A DNA stretch of 55,520 nt from Candidatus Uhrbacteria bacterium (GTDB lineage Bacteria > Patescibacteriota > Patescibacteriia > UBA9934), in contig DMOG01000001.1 of the NCBI GenBank assembly GCA_003453595.1, forward strand, positions 1-55,520. The letters run 5' to 3'. Both the position numbers and the translations under genes were made by a program. Shown here one piece after another: positions 23,549-30,065 of this stretch. Within the stretch, counting starts at the first letter, position 1, and the number at the start of each line of letters is the position of its first letter. The notes below the pieces were generated by a model. The model ran no database searches and was not told the origin of the DNA. It was given only the letters and a program-made list of their open reading frames with translations.

Positions 23549-24157
23549 ATGAGTCAAACAGAAACAACAAATCAGGAACTATCTGCTCAAGAACTTGAGG
23601 ATACACACGCTAAGGAAAATCAAGAGCTTAGTGCTCATGAGGAAGTCTCAGATAATCCAGCGCAAATAGTGGCCGGCCAATTTGGACTTAATGGTCAAAT
23701 TTTTGCCGCACAGATTATTAACTTTTTGATTGTTTTAATTATTTTGTGGAAATTTGTTTACAATCCTATTGTAAAAATGCTTGACCAACGATCAGAAAAA
23801 ATTGAGCAAAGCATGAAACATGCAGACGAAATTGAAAAACGAGTTGCACTAATTGAAAAAGAAAGAGACCAAGTTATTACTCAGGCACAAAAGCAAGCTC
23901 AAGAAATCATTGAAAAAGCTCATGCTCAAGGCGAGACAAGACAGGATGAAATAATCTTAGCTGCAAAACGAGAGGTTGAGCGCGTTATTACAAAAGGGAA
24001 AGATCAACTAGCTGATGAAAAAACAATAATGATTAAGGAAATGAAAAAGGAAATTGTTGATTTGGCTATGAAAGCAACAACTCGTATTCTCAGAGATCAA
24101 GTGGACGAAGTAAAATCAAAATCTTTAGCTGAAGAAACTATCCGCAAACTTATCTAA
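23549..24157 (+). CDS. atpF: ATP synthase F0 subunit b with an acidic N-terminal extension
   Basis: A 202-residue peripheral-stalk subunit. One membrane helix (IINFLIVLIILWKFVY, near residues 54-70) is followed by a long Lys/Glu-rich coiled coil. Unlike typical b subunits (~160 residues, helix at the N-terminus), about 50 residues rich in Glu and Gln precede the helix. I take the ATG at 23549; an in-frame TTG at 23513 is possible. It is followed by atpH after 1 nt. Confidence 0.9.
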   Translation: MSQTETTNQELSAQELEDTHAKENQELSAHEEVSDNPAQIVAGQFGLNGQIFAAQIINFLIVLIILWKFVYNPIVKMLDQRSEKIEQSMKHADEIEKRVALIEKERDQVITQAQKQAQEIIEKAHAQGETRQDEIILAAKREVERVITKGKDQLADEKTIMIKEMKKEIVDLAMKATTRILRDQVDEVKSKSLAEETIRKLI

Positions 24158-24158
24158 T

Positions 24159-24542
24159 ATGGATGCTAAGATAAAAACAATCACCAGAGTTCTGATTGAT
24201 CAGGTGGAAAAGAACAAAGAAAATGATATTAAAAAAATAATGAATGACTTTGTTCAATTCCTTGCTCAAGAAAAAATGATTGACAGATGGAGGGAAATCG
24301 AACTGGCGATTCATCAATCTTGGAAAGAAATATACGGTGCGTCAGCAATCACGGTTGTATCAGCTCATCCACTAACAGAGGAATTAAATAAACAAATTGA
24401 GGAATTGGCCAAAGGGGCAGACATTGAACGCCGGGTCGATGAAAGACTTATTGGCGGATCAGTAATCAGGATAGATGATCGCCGTATAGATGGATCAATT
24501 GCCGGTAATCTACAAAAACTCAAAATGACACTCTCAAAATAA
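24159..24542 (+). CDS. atpH: ATP synthase F1 subunit delta, short form
   Basis: A 127-residue protein at the atpH position. The C-terminal part shows the OSCP/delta signature: VDERLIGGSVIRIDDRRIDG followed by SIAGNLQKLK. Typical delta subunits have ~175-180 residues; here much of the N-terminal helical domain is shortened, so contact with the alpha crown may differ. Spacing of 1 nt to atpF and 5 nt to atpA shows tight coupling. Confidence 0.88.
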   Translation: MDAKIKTITRVLIDQVEKNKENDIKKIMNDFVQFLAQEKMIDRWREIELAIHQSWKEIYGASAITVVSAHPLTEELNKQIEELAKGADIERRVDERLIGGSVIRIDDRRIDGSIAGNLQKLKMTLSK

Positions 24543-24547
24543 AATAT

Positions 24548-26056
24548 ATGGCACAAAAACAGCAAATTATCGATGAGTTGCGAAAACAGATTGAGCAATT
24601 CAAATCTGACTCACATGTGGAATCTGTTGGCACGGTTTTATCGGTTGCCGATGGAGTTGTTCGCTTGAGCGGTCTCTCTGATGCAAAATCAATGGAGCTG
24701 CTTGATTTTGGAGGTGGACTCATGGGTGTTGCGCTCAATGTGGAAGAAGAAAGTATTGGTGCAATTATTCTTGGAAGTTCAGAAAAAATTAATGAGGGCG
24801 ATACAGTAAAATCAACTGGTCGTATTCTTTCAATTCCAGTTAACGATCAAGTTGTTGGACGAGTCTTGGATCCACTAGGAAAAGCATTGGATGGAAAAGG
24901 AGAAATTCAAACTGATAATTATCAACCAATTGAAAAAATTGCTCCTGGTGTTATTACTCGAAAATCTGTTTCTGTGCCACTTCACACAGGACTAAAAGCC
25001 ATCGATGCTCTTATCCCGATCGGGCGCGGACAGCGTGAGCTTATTATTGGTGATCGACAAACAGGAAAAACAGCCATTGCTATTGATACAATCATCAACC
25101 AAAAAGGTGAAGGTGTGAAATGTATTTATGTGGCCATCGGACAAAAAGAATCAAAAATCGCTAACATCACTGCCCGACTTGAAAAAGAAGGTGCAATGGA
25201 ATATACCACAATCGTACTTGCCGGAGCATCTGACCCAGCATCACTTTCTTATATTGCTCCATACGCTGGTTGTGCCATTGCCGAGTATTTTATGGCCAAA
25301 GGTGAGGATGTACTTGTAATCTATGACGATCTTTCTAAGCACGCTTGGGCATATCGAGAAATTTCTTTGCTCTTGCGCCGACCACCTGGACGAGAAGCTT
25401 ATCCTGGAGATGTTTTCTATCTACACTCACGACTTTTAGAGCGTTCAGCTCGTTTGAGCGAGGAATTTGGTGGCGGATCAATCACAGCACTTCCAATCAT
25501 TGAAACACAAGGTGGAGATGTATCTGCTTATATTCCAACTAATGTTATTTCCATCACCGATGGACAGATCTACCTTGAAAGTGATTTGTTTTACAAAGGT
25601 CAAAGACCAGCTCTTAACATTGGGCTTTCAGTTTCTCGAGTTGGATCATCAGCACAAACAAAGGCAATGAAGTCTGTTGCCAAAACTCTCAAAGTTGATT
25701 TGGCTCAGTTTAGAGAACTTGAGGCCTTTGCTCAATTTGCTACTGATCTTGACGAAGCCACAAAGAAACAGCTAGAACGTGGAAAGCGGTCAATGGAACT
25801 CATCAAGCAGGCTCAATACCACCCGATATCATTTGTTAAGCAATCAATTTTAATCTTCTTACTTAATGAAGGCTATCTTGATCAGATTGATGCTAAGGAA
25901 ATCAAGAATTTTGAAGACAAATTCCTAAATTATCTCGACACAGCTGGAGCTGATGTAATCAAAAAGGTTACTGATGAAAAAGAGCTTTCTGATGAAACAA
26001 AAAATAGAATTAAAGAACTTACTGATTCATTTCTAAAAGGATTCCTTAACGCCTAG
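24548..26056 (+). CDS. atpA: ATP synthase F1 subunit alpha
   Basis: A 502-residue non-catalytic nucleotide-binding subunit. The P-loop GDRQTGKTAIAID lies near residue 168, and the alpha signature LSYIAPYAGCAIAEYFM and PAINIG-like segment PALNIGLSVSRVGSSAQ are present. The length is normal. No Shine-Dalgarno site precedes the ATG. It is part of the compact atp operon. Confidence 0.97.
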   Translation: MAQKQQIIDELRKQIEQFKSDSHVESVGTVLSVADGVVRLSGLSDAKSMELLDFGGGLMGVALNVEEESIGAIILGSSEKINEGDTVKSTGRILSIPVNDQVVGRVLDPLGKALDGKGEIQTDNYQPIEKIAPGVITRKSVSVPLHTGLKAIDALIPIGRGQRELIIGDRQTGKTAIAIDTIINQKGEGVKCIYVAIGQKESKIANITARLEKEGAMEYTTIVLAGASDPASLSYIAPYAGCAIAEYFMAKGEDVLVIYDDLSKHAWAYREISLLLRRPPGREAYPGDVFYLHSRLLERSARLSEEFGGGSITALPIIETQGGDVSAYIPTNVISITDGQIYLESDLFYKGQRPALNIGLSVSRVGSSAQTKAMKSVAKTLKVDLAQFRELEAFAQFATDLDEATKKQLERGKRSMELIKQAQYHPISFVKQSILIFLLNEGYLDQIDAKEIKNFEDKFLNYLDTAGADVIKKVTDEKELSDETKNRIKELTDSFLKGFLNA

Positions 26057-26059
26057 TCT

Positions 26060-26965
26060 GTGGCCACAAATGCAAAAACAGTAAAGCGACGCATCAAATC
26101 CATTGCTAATACCAAGAAGATTACCAAAGCAATGGAGCTTGTTGCTGCCAGCAAAATGAGAAGAGCTACTCAGCTTGTCACTGCTTCTCGTCCTTTTGCG
26201 CAACTTTCATGGCAAACAATCAATGCTATTGGTAAAGCCACGCAAAAATCCAGTCATCCACTTTTGGAAAAAAATGAAGATGCAGAAAAAACCCTATTTG
26301 TCCTAATTACAGCTGACAGAGGATTAGCTGGCGGGCTAAATAGCAACATGATTAAGGAGGCGATGTTGGCAATCAAGTCAGTTGATGATGGCACAACCAT
26401 TGACGCCATTGCTATTGGTCGTCGCGGCGGAGACGCTTTAACTCGAAATAAGGTTGAAGTTATTGCTCGATTTGAGGATCTTTCCAACAAACCAACATTT
26501 GGAGCAATCCTTCCGGTTGGCAATCTCATATTAGAAAGCTATTATCAAAAAAAATATAAGCGAGTATTGCTTGGTTACACAGACTTTGTTTCAAGCTTGT
26601 CACAAAAGCCTCGTATTATAGAACTACTTCCACTCGGTGCAGCAGACAGGGAACTTGGCAGTGTTAGCAAGAATGACTCAGTTGCGGAGGAGAAACAAGA
26701 GCAAAAACTAGAATATTTATTTGAGCCAGATCCACAAGAAGTGCTAAATAGAATGTTGCCTAGATTAGTTGAAACCATGCTTTATCAGGCGCTACTTGAA
26801 TCGTCAGCATCAGAACACTCTGCTCGTATGCTGGCCATGAGAAACGCCACGGACAGTGCTAACGATATGCTAAAAGAATTAACCTTTACATTTAACCGCA
26901 TTCGCCAAGCATCAATTACCCAAGAAATTGCTGAAATCTCAAGCAGTAAAGCAGCAATTGAATAA
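26060..26965 (+). CDS. atpG: ATP synthase F1 subunit gamma
   Basis: A 301-residue central-stalk subunit. The N-terminal helix RRIKSIANTKKITKAMELVA and C-terminal helix MRNATDSANDMLKELTFTFN with IRQASITQEIAEI form the rotor coiled coil. The start is a GTG 3 nt after atpA. A short polar insert rich in Glu and Lys near residues 205-222 (KNDSVAEEKQEQKLEY) looks like a flexible loop. Confidence 0.96.
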   Translation: MATNAKTVKRRIKSIANTKKITKAMELVAASKMRRATQLVTASRPFAQLSWQTINAIGKATQKSSHPLLEKNEDAEKTLFVLITADRGLAGGLNSNMIKEAMLAIKSVDDGTTIDAIAIGRRGGDALTRNKVEVIARFEDLSNKPTFGAILPVGNLILESYYQKKYKRVLLGYTDFVSSLSQKPRIIELLPLGAADRELGSVSKNDSVAEEKQEQKLEYLFEPDPQEVLNRMLPRLVETMLYQALLESSASEHSARMLAMRNATDSANDMLKELTFTFNRIRQASITQEIAEISSSKAAIE

Positions 26966-26982
26966 ACTTCTAAATAAATCTT

Positions 26983-28359
26983 ATGAAAAAAGAAAACGGA
27001 AAAGTAGCGCAAATCATCGGAGCTGTTGTTGATGTTAGATTCGAAGACAGCCAAGTACCTGATGTTAGAACTGCGCTCGAAGTAAAAAATGGCGATGACA
27101 CGCTAGTACTTGAAGTTGCTCAGCAGCTTGGAAATAGCGTTGTTCGCACAGTGGCTATGGGTACGACTGATGGTCTACAGCGTGGATTAAAGGTTATAAA
27201 TACTGGCAAACCAATTATGGTTCCAGTAGGTCCAGAAACTTTGGGACGCATGTTTGGAGTAACTGGCCACGCCATTGACGGCATGCCTGATGTTGTTACC
27301 AAACAAACTGATGCAATCCACAAACCAGCTCCAGACTTTGTTGATCAATCAACAGAATCTGAGATTTTCGAAACAGGAATTAAGGTTGTTGATCTTATTT
27401 GTCCAATTCTCCGCGGTGGAAAAGCCGGATTATTCGGTGGTGCTGGAGTTGGAAAAACAGTTCTTATTCAAGAGATGATCCATAACCTAGCCAAAGAACA
27501 CGGTGGATACTCAGTTTTTGCTGGAGTCGGAGAACGAACTCGTGAAGGAAATGACCTTTATCACGAAATGAAAGAATCAGGCGTGTTGGAAAAAACTGTT
27601 CTAACTTTCGGACAAATGAATGAACCACCAGGAGCCCGCGCCCGCGTTGCTTTGACCGGACTAACCATGGCTGAATACTTCCGTGATCAAGAGGGAAGAG
27701 ATGTACTCATGTTTATCGACAACATTTTCCGCTTCACTCAGGCAGGTTCTGAGGTGTCATCACTACTTGGTCGTATTCCTTCAGCTGTGGGATATCAGCC
27801 AAACCTGGCAACAGAAATGGGTGAACTTCAGGAACGAATTACATCAACTAAAAAAGGATCAGTTACCTCAATTCAAGCTGTTTATGTGCCGGCTGACGAC
27901 TTGTCAGATCCAGCTCCAGCCACAACTTTCGGTCACCTTGATTCAACAGTTGTGCTATCTCGATCATTAGCTGAGCTGGCTATTTATCCGGCTGTTGATC
28001 CATTGGATTCTAACTCAACAATTTTGGATCCAAACATTGTTGGTAAAGAACACTATGAAACTGCTCGTGGAGTTCAACAGGTTTTACAGCGCTACAAAGA
28101 TCTTCAAGACATTATCGCTATTCTTGGTATGGATGAGCTTTCAGAAGAAGACAAACTGACTGTTGCTCGCGCCAGAAAAATTCAGAAATTCTTGTCTCAG
28201 CCATTTAGCGTTGCTGAACAATTTACTGGTTCAGCAGGAAAGTATGTTAAGATTTCTGAAACAGTTCGTGGGTTTAAAGAGATTTTGGAAGGAAAACATG
28301 ACAATAAACCTGAACAAGCTTTTTACATGAAAGGTGGAATTGACGAAGTTGTTGCCTAG
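26983..28359 (+). CDS. atpD: ATP synthase F1 subunit beta
   Basis: A 458-residue catalytic subunit. The P-loop GGAGVGKTVLIQEMI lies near residues 152-166, the catalytic Glu is in GVGERTREGNDLYHEM, and the DELSEED loop reads DELSEED exactly. The ATP synthase signature PAVDPLDSNS is present. Length and motifs are normal. Confidence 0.97.
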   Translation: MKKENGKVAQIIGAVVDVRFEDSQVPDVRTALEVKNGDDTLVLEVAQQLGNSVVRTVAMGTTDGLQRGLKVINTGKPIMVPVGPETLGRMFGVTGHAIDGMPDVVTKQTDAIHKPAPDFVDQSTESEIFETGIKVVDLICPILRGGKAGLFGGAGVGKTVLIQEMIHNLAKEHGGYSVFAGVGERTREGNDLYHEMKESGVLEKTVLTFGQMNEPPGARARVALTGLTMAEYFRDQEGRDVLMFIDNIFRFTQAGSEVSSLLGRIPSAVGYQPNLATEMGELQERITSTKKGSVTSIQAVYVPADDLSDPAPATTFGHLDSTVVLSRSLAELAIYPAVDPLDSNSTILDPNIVGKEHYETARGVQQVLQRYKDLQDIIAILGMDELSEEDKLTVARARKIQKFLSQPFSVAEQFTGSAGKYVKISETVRGFKEILEGKHDNKPEQAFYMKGGIDEVVA

Positions 28360-28360
28360 T

Positions 28361-28406
28361 CAGGTCTGACCTACCTTCTACATTCTACCCTCTACATTCT
28401 AGTCCT
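28361..28406 (+). repeat. Pyrimidine-rich tandem repeat before atpC
   Basis: CTACATTCTA occurs at 28378-28387 and again at 28392-28401 in a tract almost without G, ending at the atpC ATG. No Shine-Dalgarno site is present. Confidence 0.6.
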
Positions 28407-28847
28407 ATGCAAAAACTCCATCTTAAAATAGTTACCCCCGAACGAATTGTCTTTGAAGACTCAGTTGATTCGGTTTCAGTAATGACAGAAAATGGAGAAA
28501 TTACCATTTTGCCAAACCATGTTCCTTTAGTTTCACTATTAAGATCTGGTGAGATGCGTCTTAAGGATGATAAACAAGAAACCTTACTGGCTGTTTCTAC
28601 TGGATTAATCGAAGTAAAACCTGGCAACATCATTGTCGTTCTAGCCGATACTGCCGAGCGATCAGACGAATTGACTCTGGAGGAAATAGTAAAAGCAAAA
28701 GACCTTGCCCAAAAACGTTTGGAAGATGCCAGAGACAAGAACGATGTCGCCTATGCCGACGCTCTGGTTCACATGGAAAGAGAACTCGCCCGCTACAAAG
28801 TCGCATCAAAAGGGAAATATAGGGATGTAGGCGGAAGTGGAAAGTAG
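28407..28847 (+). CDS. atpC: ATP synthase F1 subunit epsilon
   Basis: A 146-residue subunit with the N-terminal beta sandwich (KLHLKIVTPERIVFEDSVDS, then ENGEITILPNHVPLVSLL) and the C-terminal helical hairpin (ELTLEEIVKAKDLAQKRLED). It couples the rotor to the c-ring and can inhibit ATP hydrolysis. The gap of 47 nt to atpD is filled by a pyrimidine-rich tandem repeat. It is the last gene of the operon. Confidence 0.95.
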   Translation: MQKLHLKIVTPERIVFEDSVDSVSVMTENGEITILPNHVPLVSLLRSGEMRLKDDKQETLLAVSTGLIEVKPGNIIVVLADTAERSDELTLEEIVKAKDLAQKRLEDARDKNDVAYADALVHMERELARYKVASKGKYRDVGGSGK

Positions 28848-28876
28848 AAAGCTAAAAGTACAAAGTATAAAATTTA
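28848..28876 (+). repeat. Purine-rich low-complexity tract
   Basis: The 18-mer at 28854-28871, AAAAGTACAAAGTATAAA, recurs with one change at 49736-49753 before clpB. It is the complement style of the pyrimidine-rich leaders. Confidence 0.5.
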
Positions 28877-28886
28877 AACAAAGAAG

Positions 28887-28910
28887 ACAGGCCGAAAGGC
28901 CTGTTTTTGT
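28887..28910 (+). terminator. Terminator of the ATP synthase operon
   Basis: The perfect 7-bp stem ACAGGCC/GGCCTGT with loop GAAA (28887-28904) is followed by a T-run. Confidence 0.9.
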
Positions 28911-28911
28911 A

Positions 28912-28939
28912 TTGACATAATCATAAAAATTGATAAACT
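28912..28939 (+). promoter_or_regulatory. Promoter of the first carbonic-anhydrase-like gene
   Basis: TTGACA (28912-28917), a 16-nt spacer and TAAACT (28934-28939), immediately after the atp terminator. Confidence 0.7.
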
Positions 28940-28974
28940 GCTGTAGCAATTTTGCACACTCTCAAGAGGTAAAG

Positions 28975-29403
28975 ATGTCACACACCTGCTCGCACTTGCT
29001 TGTCCGTTGTATGGATTTTAGACTTGAGGATCCGATCCATGAATACCTAAAGAAGCATGGACTGGTCGGAAAGACTGACATTATTTCTCTTCCAGGTGGA
29101 ATAAAAGACCTTGTCGCCAACGGCAGGGAAAGCGTCACGATCCAGCAGATCTGCATGGCAGTTGAACTTCACGGAGTTTCCACCATCATGCTCATGAACC
29201 ACTCGGATTGTGGCGCATATAGTCAACATCACTTTGGAAACTCTTCTGATGAAACAGCGTTCCATTACAGACAACTCTGCCAGGCAGTGGAAACGCCTCG
29301 AGTCGTCTTCGACAACAATATGATCTACACCTTGCTGTACGGCTACAAAAATCAGCCAAAGGACCCGAGCTTCAAGATCCAACAACTCTACATAGTTCGC
29401 TGA
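28975..29403 (+). CDS. Miniature beta-carbonic-anhydrase-like protein, copy 1
   Basis: A 142-residue protein. The beta-carbonic-anhydrase zinc signature is present in minimal form: CMDFR (Cys ligand plus the Asp-Arg dyad) near residue 13 and MNHSDCGAY (His and Cys ligands) near residue 78. It is much shorter than typical beta enzymes (~200), so activity is uncertain. The ATG at 28975 follows the Shine-Dalgarno-like AGAGGT. Codons prefer ATC, AAG, CAG and GTC, unlike neighbours, which suggests transfer or selection for high expression. A tandem paralogue follows at 29515. Confidence 0.75.
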   Translation: MSHTCSHLLVRCMDFRLEDPIHEYLKKHGLVGKTDIISLPGGIKDLVANGRESVTIQQICMAVELHGVSTIMLMNHSDCGAYSQHHFGNSSDETAFHYRQLCQAVETPRVVFDNNMIYTLLYGYKNQPKDPSFKIQQLYIVR

Positions 29404-29422
29404 TTTGCCTATCGATCTCCAT

Positions 29423-29446
29423 CCGGCCCCTCGTGGCCGGTTTTGC
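29423..29446 (+). terminator. GC-rich terminator
   Basis: The perfect 6-bp stem CCGGCC/GGCCGG (29423-29428 with 29435-29440) is followed by TTTTGCGC. The tail resembles those after the genes at 14669 and 49404. Confidence 0.75.
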
Positions 29447-29471
29447 GCATTTATGTTAATATATCCACGAA

Positions 29472-29514
29472 TTAATCACTTTTCCAACCTTTAATCACTT
29501 CTAATCACTTTTTT
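29472..29514 (+). repeat. Pyrimidine-rich leader with a tandem decamer
   Basis: TTAATCACTT or CTAATCACTT occurs three times (near 29472, 29491 and 29501) directly before the ATG at 29515. Confidence 0.6.
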
Positions 29515-29925
29515 ATGTCCCACTCTTGCACCCACGCCATTGTCCATTGTATGGACTTCCGTCTTAATCCTTCAATCCAAGACTTTCTGGAAACCCACGA
29601 TTTAGTCAACACAACCGACATTATCGGTGTGGCTGGAGCTGTCAAAGACATCAACGACACAGAACAAGGTTTTGTTGAAACTCAGATTGATCTTTCAGTA
29701 AAACTTCACGCAATCACAACGCTCATGCTCATGAACCACACAGATTGTGGAGCATACGGCGGATCTGATAAATTTGAGACTAAGGAAGAAGAAAAAGAAT
29801 TTCACATTGGCGAGCTTCGTAAAGCACAAGCAAAACTAAAAGCAAAATATCCAAATCTAGAAATTGTCATTATGCTCGGAGACACAATAAACAATGAGCA
29901 AACGAATATTGTAGTAGTCGAGTAA
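29515..29925 (+). CDS. Miniature beta-carbonic-anhydrase-like protein, copy 2
   Basis: A 136-residue paralogue of the preceding protein. It keeps CMDFR near residue 12 and MNHTDCGAYGG near residue 77, so the Cys, His, Cys zinc ligands and the Asp-Arg dyad are intact. The N-termini align closely (MSHSCTHAIVHCMDFRLNPS against MSHTCSHLLVRCMDFRLEDP); the C-terminal halves differ more. Codon use is AT-ending, as in neighbouring genes, and no Shine-Dalgarno site precedes it. The proteins may bind zinc and hydrate CO2 or act on another small molecule; this is not settled by sequence. Confidence 0.78.
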   Translation: MSHSCTHAIVHCMDFRLNPSIQDFLETHDLVNTTDIIGVAGAVKDINDTEQGFVETQIDLSVKLHAITTLMLMNHTDCGAYGGSDKFETKEEEKEFHIGELRKAQAKLKAKYPNLEIVIMLGDTINNEQTNIVVVE

Positions 29926-29940
29926 TCAGAACCCAGACTA

Positions 29941-29970
29941 AAAAAGGACGGCACATGCCGTCCTTTTTTA
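29941..29970 (+). terminator. Rho-independent terminator
   Basis: Perfect stem AAAAAGGACGGC/GCCGTCCTTTTT around loop ACAT. Confidence 0.9.
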
Positions 29971-29978
29971 AATACGCA

Positions 29979-30004
29979 GAGTTGAACTCCCCAGAGTTCA
30001 ACTC
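29979..30004. repeat. Perfect 11-bp inverted repeat upstream of the uvrD promoter
   Basis: GAGTTGAACTC (29979-29989) and GAGTTCAACTC (29994-30004) are separated by CCCA. It has no T-run, so it is more like an operator or hairpin than a terminator. It lies about 45 nt before the -10 box. Confidence 0.6.
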
Positions 30005-30047
30005 CGATCAACAACCTTCCTCGGAAACATCAACCAATTTCAATCTG

Positions 30048-30056
30048 TGGTAAAAT
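30048..30056 (+). promoter_or_regulatory. Extended -10 promoter of the UvrD-like gene
   Basis: TGG-TAAAAT (hexamer 30051-30056) ends 9 nt before the ATG at 30066, predicting a leaderless mRNA. Confidence 0.55.
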
Positions 30057-30065
30057 GAGGTCAAT

